Shown: positions 1 through 5,873 of the stretch, in pieces
Position numbering within the stretch: position 1 is the first letter of the stretch
Layout of the letters: each line of letters starts with the position of its first letter
Origin: Rubritepida sp.
GTDB lineage: Bacteria; Pseudomonadota; Alphaproteobacteria; Acetobacterales; Acetobacteraceae
DNA length: 6,115 bases
NCBI GenBank assembly: GCA_014376425.1
Contig: JACMRO010000520.1
Location: forward strand, 1-6,115
Direction: 5' to 3'
The notes under the pieces: model-generated
Told to the model about the DNA's origin: nothing
Databases searched by the model: none
Seen by the model: the letters and a program-made list of their open reading frames with translations, nothing else
Translations under genes and position numbers: made by a program

Positions 1-1
1 C

Positions 2-184
2 CCGGGGCCGCTGGCCCCGCGGGGGCCCCCCGCCCGGGCGCGGGGCCCGCGCGGACTGCCCACCAGCGTCATCGTCAACCGCCGCGGCGAGGAGGTCGCG
101 CGCGTCGAGGGCGACGTGGCGTGGGACCGGGCGGACATGCTGGCGGCGCTGCGCCGCCTGGCCCCTCCCGGGCCGCGCGCCTGA
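2..184 (+). CDS. TlpA/thioredoxin-like protein, C-terminal fragment (5' end outside window)
   Basis: Reading the frame that ends at TGA 182-184 gives a tail with GLPTSVIVNRRGEEVAR, then an acidic turn and a final helix (WDRADMLAALRRL). This is the usual end of TlpA/ResA-type thioredoxin-fold proteins: the Leu-Pro-Thr-Ser motif carries the cis-proline that faces the CxxC active site, followed by the last two beta strands and the C-terminal helix. Such proteins reduce or exchange disulfides in the periplasm, often for cytochrome c maturation or as antioxidants. The CxxC motif and any signal anchor would lie upstream, outside the window. Codons before about position 45 encode an improbable Pro/Arg/Gly/Ala-rich stretch from nearly pure G/C, so the start of the window may be unreliable sequence. 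The stop overlaps the ATG of the next gene by one base (TGATG), implying translational coupling. The family call is fairly sure; the exact subfamily is not. Confidence 0.68.
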   Translation, partial: PGPLAPRGPPARARGPRGLPTSVIVNRRGEEVARVEGDVAWDRADMLAALRRLAPPGPRA

Positions 185-1113
185 TGCGCGTCCTGGTGCT
201 GGGCGCCGGCGCGCTGGGCGGGTATTTCGGCGGCAGGCTGGCCCAGGCCGGAGCCGACGTGACCTTTCTGGTCCGGCCCACCCGGGCCGCTAGGCTGGCG
301 GCGGAAGGATTGCGGATCACGAGCCCGTTCGGCGACGCGGCGTTGCCGGTGCGGACCGTCACCGCGGCTGGGCCCGGCTACGACCTGGCCTTGCTGACCT
401 GCAAGGCCTTCGACCTGGATGGCGCGATCGATGCGCTGCAGCCGGCTCGCCCTGGCATGGTGCTGCCGGTGCTCAACGGGCTGTCCCATATCGAGGCGCT
501 GCAGGCGGCCTTCGGCGCGGACCGCGTGCTGGGCGGCCTGGCAAAGATACAGGCCACGCTGGCGCCGGACGGTACGGTGCGCCAGCTCAACGACTGGCGC
601 TGGATCACCTTCGGCGAGCTGGACGGCGGCCTGTCGGCCCGGACAGGGGCGGTGGCCGCGCTATTCGCGCCCGCCACGGGCGTGGTGGCGGAGGCGGTGC
701 CGGACATCCGCCAGCGCATGTGGGAGAAAATGGTGCATCTGGGCACCTCCGCCGTCTGCACCGTGCTGATGCGTGCGGCGGTGGGCGAGGTGGCGCGGGC
801 AGAAGGCGGCGCGGCCTTCACGCAGGGCGTGCTGGCGGCCAATGCCGCGATCGCCGCAGCGCATGGCCACCCGATGCCCGATGCGTTCATGGCGCAGTAC
901 CGCACGCTGTTTTTCGATGTGGCCAGCCTCTACGCGACCTCGATGCTGCGCGATATCGAGGGCGGCCGGGCCAGCGAGGGTGAGCATATACTTGGCTTCC
1001 TGGCGGCGGCGGCGGCGCGGATGGGGTTGGCGTACCCGGCGCTGGACCTGGCCCTGCTGCATGCCCGTGCCTACGAGAACCGGCGTGCCGCGGGGCGCTT
1101 GCCCGGCGGCTGA
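184..1113 (+). CDS. Ketopantoate reductase (PanE/ApbA)-family oxidoreductase
   Basis: A 309-aa protein, the normal length for the family, which reduces 2-ketopantoate to pantoate with NADPH in the cytoplasm (CoA synthesis) or acts on related 2-oxo acids. Residues 1-18 form the Rossmann nucleotide-binding loop (LVLGAGALGGYFGGRL). Lys74 (LLTCKAFD) and Asn98 (VLNGL) sit where E. coli PanE has Lys72 and Asn98. Lys182 (WEKM) matches the catalytic Lys176, Ser253 (TSMLRD) matches Ser244, and Glu265 (SEGEH) matches Glu256. However, the helix after Lys182 reads MVHLGTSAVCTVLMR and lacks the asparagines PanE uses there to hold ketopantoate, so the substrate may differ. I chose ATG 184 because it places the Rossmann strand at residue 3 and overlaps the previous stop by one base; a longer GTG start at 121 would only add thioredoxin-gene sequence read out of frame. 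No clear Shine-Dalgarno is seen, which fits coupling. Family sure, pantoate role unsure. Confidence 0.9.
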   Translation: MRVLVLGAGALGGYFGGRLAQAGADVTFLVRPTRAARLAAEGLRITSPFGDAALPVRTVTAAGPGYDLALLTCKAFDLDGAIDALQPARPGMVLPVLNGLSHIEALQAAFGADRVLGGLAKIQATLAPDGTVRQLNDWRWITFGELDGGLSARTGAVAALFAPATGVVAEAVPDIRQRMWEKMVHLGTSAVCTVLMRAAVGEVARAEGGAAFTQGVLAANAAIAAAHGHPMPDAFMAQYRTLFFDVASLYATSMLRDIEGGRASEGEHILGFLAAAAARMGLAYPALDLALLHARAYENRRAAGRLPGG

Positions 1114-1127
1114 GCCCGGCGCAGGCT

Positions 1128-1147
1128 GACCTCAAAAATCGGAGGTC
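1128..1147 (+). promoter_or_regulatory. Shine-Dalgarno of the Bug receptor gene inside a small hairpin
   Basis: GGAGGT at 1141-1146 is a near-perfect Shine-Dalgarno, four bases before ATG 1151, and is the clearest ribosome binding site in the window; it fixes that start. The same bases are the 3' arm of an inverted repeat: GACCTC (1128-1133) pairs with GAGGTC (1142-1147) around the loop AAAAATCG, with a possible extra U-G pair outside. In the RNA this would partly hide the ribosome binding site. The bases are seen directly; any regulatory effect is inference, since a six-base complement can arise by chance. Confidence 0.5.
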
Positions 1148-1150
1148 GCC

Positions 1151-2110
1151 ATGCGGTTCACCCGCCGTCTGATGCTGCTGGCTAGCCCGGCGCTCGCGCA
1201 GCAGGCGCGTTTCACCGCCAGCCGGCCGGTGCGCATCATCGTTCCCTACACGCCGGGTGGGGTTTCCGACATCACCGCGCGGTTGATCGCCGAGCCGCTG
1301 GCGGCGAGCTGGGGCCAGCCGGTGGCGGTGGAAAACCGCGCCGGCGCCGATGGCATCATCGGCACCGAGGTGCTGGCGCGTGCAGCACCCGATGGGCATG
1401 CGCTGGGGCTGGTCTCGGTGGCGCATCCGATCAACGCGGCCTTCTACCGGTTGCCTTTCGACACCATGGCCGACTTCACCTTCCTGACCTTGGCGACGCG
1501 CACGCCGCTGGTGCTGTGCGCCGCGCGCGGGTTCGCGGCCAACACGCCGGCCGAGCTGGTTGCGCTGGCGCGCGCGCGCGGTCCGGGGCAGATCAGCTTC
1601 GCGGGCTCGGGCGGCGTGGTGCGGCTGGCGCCGGTGCTGTTCGCTTCGCTGACCGGCATCGAGCTGAGCTACATTCCCTATCGCGGCAGCACCCAGGCGC
1701 ACCCCGACCTGATCTCGGGCCGGGTGGACATCATGTTCGACACGGTGCCGGCGGCGCTGCCGCATATCCAGTCCGGCAGCCTGAAGGCGCTGGCGACGAC
1801 CGGCCCCACCCGCAGCCCACAACTGCCCGAGGTGCCGACGATGGCCGAGGCGCTGCTACCGGGCTTCGAGGCCAGCACCTGGGGCATGGTAATCGGCCCG
1901 GCGGGGATGGCCGATGAACTGGCGGCGACGATGACCCGCGACATCCATGCCGCGCTGCGCAACCCGGTGGTGCTCGACCGCCACCGGGTGCTGGGGGCGG
2001 AGGTGGTGAGCAGTTCGCCGGCGGAAACGCGGGACTTCGTGCGGGCGGAGATGGCGAAGTGGGGCGAGACGGCGCGGCGGGCGGGGATCGAGCCGCAGGC
2101 GGTGCGGTGA
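1151..2110 (+). CDS. Bug-family tripartite tricarboxylate transporter substrate-binding protein
   Basis: A 319-aa periplasmic solute receptor. Residues 1-16 look like a short Sec or Tat-like signal peptide (Arg-Arg at 5-6, hydrophobic LMLLA, then ALA before QQ). The mature part carries Bug/TctC hallmarks in order: VRIIVPYTPGG (28-37), the WGQPVAVENRAGADG segment (54-68), APDGHALG (79-86), GSGG (152-155), YIPYRG (174-179), GRVDIMFD (190-197) and the RSPQLPEVPTMAE segment (221-233). Receptors of this family bind small carboxylates or related compounds and deliver them to TctA/TctB-type membrane subunits. No such subunits are in this window, so this is an orphan receptor, as is common in genomes with many Bug genes. 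The ligand cannot be read from the sequence. The start is fixed by GGAGGT four bases upstream. It lies 37 bp after the reductase gene, so co-transcription is likely. The last residues resemble the remnant at 3329-3463. Confidence 0.93.
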   Translation: MRFTRRLMLLASPALAQQARFTASRPVRIIVPYTPGGVSDITARLIAEPLAASWGQPVAVENRAGADGIIGTEVLARAAPDGHALGLVSVAHPINAAFYRLPFDTMADFTFLTLATRTPLVLCAARGFAANTPAELVALARARGPGQISFAGSGGVVRLAPVLFASLTGIELSYIPYRGSTQAHPDLISGRVDIMFDTVPAALPHIQSGSLKALATTGPTRSPQLPEVPTMAEALLPGFEASTWGMVIGPAGMADELAATMTRDIHAALRNPVVLDRHRVLGAEVVSSSPAETRDFVRAEMAKWGETARRAGIEPQAVR

Positions 2111-2115
2111 CGCGC

Positions 2116-2130
2116 TGGCCCATCGGGCCA
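2116..2130 (+). other. GC hairpin between the Bug receptor gene and hemW
   Basis: TGGCCC (2116-2121) and GGGCCA (2125-2130) form a perfect six-base stem with an ATC loop, starting five bases after the receptor stop. GGGCC (2125-2129) can instead pair with GGCCC (2135-2139), so two mutually exclusive stems exist just before the hemW start. There is no T-run, so it is not a canonical intrinsic terminator. It could slow polymerase, shape the hemW leader, or mean nothing in such GC-rich DNA. Confidence 0.3.
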
Positions 2131-2141
2131 TCCCGGCCCAT

Positions 2142-3305
2142 ATGGCGCGGGTGACCGAACCCCTCGCCCTCTACATCCACTGGCCGTTCTGTGCTTCGAA
2201 ATGCCCGTATTGCGCCTTCAACTCCCATGTCCGCGAGGCCGGAGTCGACCATGCCCGCTTCGCCGCCGCCCTGCGTGCTGAGCTGGCGCTGGAAGGGGCG
2301 CGCGTCGGGCGACGGCCGTTGGCGTCGATTTTCTTCGGCGGCGGTACGCCCAGCCTGATGCTGCCGGAGACGGTGGCGGCGTTGATCGCCGATGCGACCG
2401 CGTTGTTCGAGCCCACGCCCGACATCGAGATCACGCTGGAAGCCAACCCGACCAGCGTCGAGCTCGGCAAGCTGCGTGCCTTCCGCGCGGCCGGGGTCAA
2501 CCGCATCTCGCTGGGCGTGCAGGCGTTGTCGGCGGATGCGCTGCGCTTCCTGGGCCGGCGGCACGATGCGGGGGAGGCGGTGGCGGCGCTCGAACTGGCG
2601 CGCACCACCTTTCCCCGGGTGTCGTTCGACATGATCTATGCACGGCCTGGCCAGGGCGATGCGGCGTGGCGGGCGGAGCTGCGCCAGGCGCTGGCGCTGG
2701 CGGCGGACCATCTCTCGCTTTACCAGCTGACCATCGAGCCCGGCACGCAATTCGCCACCCGGCACGCCCGCGGCGATTTCGCGCTGCCGGAGGGGGACGA
2801 GGCCGCGGGGCTGTATCATGCCACGGCGGAGGAAGCGGCGCGGTTCGGCCTGGCGCCCTACGAGGTCTCCAATTACGCCCGGCCCGGTGCGGAAAGCCGG
2901 CACAACCTGGCCTATTGGCGATATGGCGATTACCTGGGCATCGGTCCCGGAGCGCATCAGCGGCTGCTGGTGGCGGGCGCGATGATCGCAACCCGCCGTC
3001 ACCGCGGGCCAGAGGAATGGGCGGCACGGGTGGAACGCGACGGCCATGGCACGGCCGAGGAGACCACCCTGACGCCGCAGGACCGCGGCCGCGAGGCGCT
3101 GCTGATGGGCCTGCGCCTTGTGGAGGGTGTGCAGCCCAGCCGCATCGAGGCGCGCAGCGGGTTGGCCTTCGCCCAGACCGTGGACCCGGCGATGTTGGCC
3201 GCCTGCCTGGATGAGGGCTACCTGGAATGGCGCGGCGAAATGCTTCGCGCCACCGATGAAGGCCGGCTGCGGCTGGACGCGCTATTGCCCGCGTTGCTGC
3301 GGTAG
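2142..3305 (+). CDS. hemW: Radical SAM heme chaperone HemW
   Basis: A 387-aa protein of normal HemW length. HemW is a cytoplasmic radical SAM protein that binds heme and inserts it into respiratory enzymes; it has often been annotated as oxygen-independent coproporphyrinogen III oxidase (HemN). The YIHWPFC segment leads into Cys17, Cys21 and Cys24 (CASKCPYC), the CxxxCxxC iron-sulfur site. The next residues are Ala-Phe, without the fourth cysteine of true HemN (CxxxCxxCxC). GGGTPS (66-71) is the SAM-binding glycine motif, EITLEANP and RISLGVQ are the later barrel motifs, and HNLAYW (254-259) is the HNxxYW signature used to separate HemW from HemN. A winged-helix-like end (EGVQPSRIEARSG, DEGYLEWRG) completes the protein. 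ATG 2142 is used here, but GTG 2151 would give MTEPLALYIHWP and is equally good; neither has a strong Shine-Dalgarno. It lies 31 bp after the receptor gene. Confidence 0.95.
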   Translation: MARVTEPLALYIHWPFCASKCPYCAFNSHVREAGVDHARFAAALRAELALEGARVGRRPLASIFFGGGTPSLMLPETVAALIADATALFEPTPDIEITLEANPTSVELGKLRAFRAAGVNRISLGVQALSADALRFLGRRHDAGEAVAALELARTTFPRVSFDMIYARPGQGDAAWRAELRQALALAADHLSLYQLTIEPGTQFATRHARGDFALPEGDEAAGLYHATAEEAARFGLAPYEVSNYARPGAESRHNLAYWRYGDYLGIGPGAHQRLLVAGAMIATRRHRGPEEWAARVERDGHGTAEETTLTPQDRGREALLMGLRLVEGVQPSRIEARSGLAFAQTVDPAMLAACLDEGYLEWRGEMLRATDEGRLRLDALLPALLR

Positions 3306-3328
3306 CCGCCCCACCCGGCCAGCCCGAT

Positions 3329-3463
3329 GTGGTGCGCAAGCTGGCCGACCTGGGCGGCGCGCCGGTGTTGGGTGAAAGCCCGGCGCAGTCCGCGGCCTTC
3401 ATCGCCGCGGCGGGCGAGCGCGGCCTGTCGGTGCTCCGGCGCGCCGGGGTTCAGCCGGAGTAG
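3329..3463 (+). pseudogene. C-terminal remnant of a second Bug-family solute receptor
   Basis: The frame ending at TAG 3461-3463 encodes VVRKLADLGGAPVLG, then ESPAQSAAFIAAAGERG and LSVLRRAGVQPE. This is the usual last ~45 residues of a Bug/TctC receptor. It can be matched within this window to the end of the intact receptor at 1151-2110: LGA...SSSPAE...DFVRAEM...ARRAGIEP against LGG...ESPAQ...AFIAAAG...LRRAGVQP, with one residue difference in length over about 35. There is no signal peptide, no receptor core and no ribosome binding site, and the match fades about 24 bases after the hemW stop. I therefore read it as the tail of a gene whose front was deleted. GTG codons at 3329 and 3332 could in principle start a 44-aa peptide, but nothing supports this. 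Its last 13 bases overlap the 3' end of the convergent amidase gene. Confidence 0.66.
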
Positions 3464-4650
3464 AAGGCCGCCGCCGCGTCGCCCAGTATCCGCACGCCGA
3501 GCTCCAGATCCGCCTCGCTCGTATCCTCGCTCCAGTGGTGGCTGACGCCGCCGATGCTGGGGGTGAAGAGCATGGCGACCGGCATCAGCCTGGCGATGTA
3601 TTGCGAATCATGGCCTGCGCCCGAGGCCATGCGCAGCCACAGGCCAGGCGCGTGCTGCTCCGCCGCGCGGGCCAGGCAGTCCTGCATTGCGTCGTCGCAG
3701 GCCACCGGGGTGGAGAGGCTGAGCGGCTCCAGCACGGCCACGCAGCGTTCGCGCCGGTTGCTGTCCTGCACCAGGCGCCGCAGGCCGACATCGAGCCGCT
3801 GCAGCACGGCGGGCGCGATGTCGCGGAACTGGAACAGGATCTCGGCACGGCCGGGGATGATGGAGGGTGCGCCGGGCTCGAAGCGAATCTGGCCGCAGGT
3901 CCAGGTCGTGCGTTCGGCGCAAAGGCGGGGGAACTCGGCATCGATGGCGGTCAGCAGTCGCACGGCGGCGAGGCCGGCGTCCCGCCGCTCGGCCATGGTG
4001 GTGCCGCCGGCATGGTCCTGGCTGCCGGTGATGGTGATGCGGTATTGCCAGATGGCGACGATGCCGGTGACTACGCCGCTGCGTCGGCCGGTGGATTCGA
4101 GCTGAGTTCCCTGCTCGATGTGCATTTCGAAGAAGCCTTTGTAACGGCCGGCTTCCAGGGGCGGGCGGGGTTTGCCCGCCAGCCCTGCCGCGTGCAGCGC
4201 CTCACGCAGGGGTTGGCCCGTGGTGCGGTTGCGCAGCCGGTCGATCTCAGCCTCCTCCAGCAGTCCGGTCAGGCTGCGGCTGCCTATGAAGCCGCCGAAA
4301 TGGCCTTCCTCATCGGCGCAGGCGACGACGTCCACAGGCAGGCCGGCGCGGGCCAGGGCCAGGGCCGCGACGACACCGAGCGCGCCGTCCAGCCAGCCGG
4401 CTTCGTTCTGGCTTTCGATATGGCTGCCGCTGAGCAGCTTGGGGCCGGAGCCGGGATGGCGGCCCAGCACGTTGCCGATGCCGTCGATGCTGGGTTCGAG
4501 GCCGATATCGGCCATGCGGTCCATCAGCCAGTGGCGGCTTTCCATGTCCTGTGGCGAAAAGGTGGGGCGGTGCACCCCTGTCCGGAACGCGCCGATCTGG
4601 CGCAGCGCGTGCAGGTCGGCGAGGAACTGGGTGGTATCGATCAGGGCCAT
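3451..4650 (-). CDS. M20 zinc-dependent amidase, hydantoinase/carbamoylase family
   Basis: A 399-aa cytoplasmic hydrolase of the family that includes N-carbamoyl-L-amino acid amidohydrolase, beta-ureidopropionase and allantoate amidohydrolase. These enzymes cleave a carbamoyl or ureido C-N bond using two metal ions. Candidate metal ligands are all present: His77 (SGSHIES), Asp88 (GWLDGALGV), Glu114-Glu115 (CADEEGHFGG), His177 (EMHIEQG) and His371 (GVSHHWSEDT). His213 (QDHAGGTTM) and Arg276 (FQFRD) fit the dimer/substrate-binding positions, and SGAGHDSQ (343-350) is the other conserved C-terminal block. The HIESQ...AGWLDG and SHHWSEDT forms differ from the more usual HLDSQ/T and SHxPxE/T, pointing to a particular subgroup of unknown substrate. 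ATG 4650 gives MALIDTTQFLADL, the usual N-terminus; a start at 4770 would add an unconvincing Arg-rich stretch overlapping the divergent gene. No Shine-Dalgarno is visible. It is transcribed divergently from the RidA gene. Confidence 0.93.
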   Translation of the reverse strand: MALIDTTQFLADLHALRQIGAFRTGVHRPTFSPQDMESRHWLMDRMADIGLEPSIDGIGNVLGRHPGSGPKLLSGSHIESQNEAGWLDGALGVVAALALARAGLPVDVVACADEEGHFGGFIGSRSLTGLLEEAEIDRLRNRTTGQPLREALHAAGLAGKPRPPLEAGRYKGFFEMHIEQGTQLESTGRRSGVVTGIVAIWQYRITITGSQDHAGGTTMAERRDAGLAAVRLLTAIDAEFPRLCAERTTWTCGQIRFEPGAPSIIPGRAEILFQFRDIAPAVLQRLDVGLRRLVQDSNRRERCVAVLEPLSLSTPVACDDAMQDCLARAAEQHAPGLWLRMASGAGHDSQYIARLMPVAMLFTPSIGGVSHHWSEDTSEADLELGVRILGDAAAAFYSG

Positions 4651-4695
4651 CGGTAGAGTTTGCACGCGGATGCGGCGCGCGTGTAGCCTGTTCCG
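4651..4695. promoter_or_regulatory. 45-bp divergent promoter region, with a possible leaderless promoter for the RidA gene
   Basis: These 45 bases must hold the start signals of both the amidase (minus strand) and the RidA gene (plus strand). On the plus strand TTGCAC (4660-4665) and TAGCCT (4684-4689) are 18 bases apart, a weak sigma-70-like pair. The -10-like box ends six bases before the ATG at 4696, so transcription would begin at or next to the start codon, giving a leaderless mRNA. In agreement, neither gene has a Shine-Dalgarno. For the minus strand I see only a weak CAAACT-like -10 with no TTG box. Each box matches consensus at about half its positions, so this is tentative. Confidence 0.35.
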
Positions 4696-5079
4696 ATGGC
4701 TGATATCAAACGCTTCGCACCGCCCGGCGGCGGCCGCAGTTTCCCACCTTTCTCGATTGCCGTGGCGCATGGCGGCACGCTCTACGTCTCCGGGCTGGGG
4801 CCGATGGATGCGCAGGGCCAGGTGCCCGAGGGCTTCGCGGCCCAGTTCGGCCTGGTGGTGGCGACGTTGCGGACCCTGTTGACGGGCGCGGGCAGCGGTA
4901 TGGATCGCATCCTCAAGGTCAATGTGCTGCTGACCCGGGCCGAGGATGTGGCGGAGATGAACCTGCTATATCGCGAGGCTTTCCCGGCGGCGAACCTGCC
5001 GGCGCGGACGACTTCGGTGGTCATGGCGCTGCCGGTGCCGGCCTTTCTGCTGGAAATCGAATGCGTGGCGGCGCTGTGA
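4696..5079 (+). CDS. RidA-family (YjgF/YER057c/UK114) enamine/imine deaminase
   Basis: A 127-aa protein, the standard length. RidA proteins are homotrimers that hydrolyse reactive enamine/imine intermediates such as 2-aminoacrylate to 2-oxo acids and ammonia. The fold is readable throughout: the strand before VAHGGTLYVSGLGPMD (23-38), the long helix FGLVVATLRTLLTGAG (51-66), VNVLLTRAEDVAEMNLLYREAF (75-96) and the final PARTTSVVMALPVPAFLLEIECVA. Arg104 and Glu120 stand at the positions of E. coli RidA Arg105 and Glu120, which are needed for deaminase activity; the active-site Cys107 of E. coli is Thr here, as in many family members. So it should be catalytically able, though its subgroup (RidA, Rid2-7 or RutC-like) is not clear. 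It is divergent from the amidase and overlaps the next gene by four bases. ATG 4696 is the only sensible start. Confidence 0.93.
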   Translation: MADIKRFAPPGGGRSFPPFSIAVAHGGTLYVSGLGPMDAQGQVPEGFAAQFGLVVATLRTLLTGAGSGMDRILKVNVLLTRAEDVAEMNLLYREAFPAANLPARTTSVVMALPVPAFLLEIECVAAL

Positions 5080-5873
5080 AACGGGCGGCGCTGGCGCTGC
5101 TGCTGGCAGGCTGCGTGCCGCAACCGGGTCCGGTCGTGGCCGGTGGCGATGCGGGCGATGGCTGTGGGCCGCAGGCCGTTATCTTCGTCCAGGCCGGCGA
5201 TGTGCTGGGCGAGCCGCCGCGCCGCGCCGGGCCAGCCACGGCGGAACAGCTGGCAGCCGAGCTGATGCGCGAGAATGCCGCGATCGAGCGGCTGCAGATC
5301 GCCTTCGACGCCCTGCTGTATTGCCGCTGGACGGAGGTGCGGCTGATCCGTGCCGGCGCTTCGGCGGGGGATTTTCCGCGCGGCGAATTGCCCGGCCGGC
5401 TGGCCGCGGCATCGGGGCGGCTGCAACGGGATGTCGCGCGGGGGGTACAGGCGCGGGTGCGGCTGCAGGCCCGGGCGGCGCGCATCGACGCCGCGGTGGA
5501 GGCGGTGGCGCCCGGTGCCACGCGCACTGGCGGGCCGGGGGGCGGGCCGGGGGCGACACGCGCCATGGCCTCGGCGCCGTTGGTGCTTCGGCAGCGGCCG
5601 GATGGCGCGGCGGGAGAGGCCGGGCGGCTGGTCGCCGGGGCTGAGGCTTACCTGCGCCCTGCCGCCGGCGGCTTCGTGCTGGCCGAGGCGGGCGGCGTGA
5701 GCGGTTACGCGCCGGGTTCGTCCTTCACCGTGCTGCCGGCGCTGGCCCCGCCGGGTGGCGGCGACACGCTACGCAGCCTGGCGGCCACCAACATCAGCCG
5801 TCGGGAGGTGTTCTTCCAAAGCCTGGCGCTGGCCGAACGCTCCGGCACGCAGGGGTTCGAGCCTGGGTCATAG
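5076..5873 (+). CDS. Putative lipoprotein with helical N-terminal region and SH3-like C-terminal part, function unknown
   Basis: I do not recognise a named protein. GTG 5076 overlaps the RidA stop in a GTGA arrangement and gives MKRAALALLLAGC, a very short lipoprotein signal with lipobox LAGC (lipidated Cys13). ATG 5061 would add five residues (MRGGA) and is possible. Residues about 55-93 and 104-144 look helical and amphipathic, the second Arg/Ala-rich (GRLQRDVARGVQARVRLQARA), perhaps a coiled coil. A Gly/Pro linker (147-160) follows. Residues about 167-212 (APLVLRQRPDGAAGEAGRL, then AGAEAYLRP and GGVSGYAPG) follow the bacterial SH3 (SH3b) pattern of short strands beginning with an L-R-x-R-P-like motif. 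Cys30 and Cys83 could form a disulfide. A cell-envelope location, facing the periplasm, is expected. The gene is probably co-transcribed with RidA without an obvious functional link. It ends six bases inside the convergent SDR gene. Confidence 0.75.
   Translation: MKRAALALLLAGCVPQPGPVVAGGDAGDGCGPQAVIFVQAGDVLGEPPRRAGPATAEQLAAELMRENAAIERLQIAFDALLYCRWTEVRLIRAGASAGDFPRGELPGRLAAASGRLQRDVARGVQARVRLQARAARIDAAVEAVAPGATRTGGPGGGPGATRAMASAPLVLRQRPDGAAGEAGRLVAGAEAYLRPAAGGFVLAEAGGVSGYAPGSSFTVLPALAPPGGGDTLRSLAATNISRREVFFQSLALAERSGTQGFEPGS

Noticed and set aside
121..183. Extended GTG start for the ketopantoate-reductase-family gene
   Set aside because: The added 21 residues are the TlpA coding sequence read out of frame; ATG 184 puts the Rossmann motif at the very N-terminus as in the family.
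1568..1580. Short alternating CG run as a repeat or Z-DNA site
   Set aside because: It encodes an ordinary Ala-Arg-Ala-Arg stretch in the receptor; such runs are common by chance at this base composition.
1731..3047. Minus-strand open frame (438 codons) across the receptor 3' end and hemW
   Set aside because: It spans two unrelated well-supported genes on the other strand and encodes an Arg/Pro/Ala-rich sequence with no recognisable domain.
3535..4656. Long plus-strand open frame (373 codons) opposite the amidase gene
   Set aside because: It is antisense to a gene with intact metal-site motifs, its translation is Gly/Ala/Gln-rich without family motifs, and long antisense frames are expected in such GC-rich coding DNA.
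4651..4770. Extended N-terminus of the amidase starting at 4770
   Set aside because: It would overlap 75 bases of the divergent RidA gene and adds a 40-residue Arg/Ala/His-rich segment not typical of the family.
5530..5555. Near-direct repeat of GGGCCGGGGG-like units
   Set aside because: It lies in the Gly/Pro linker of the lipoprotein and is explained by repeated Gly codons; only two imperfect units, so not a repeat array.
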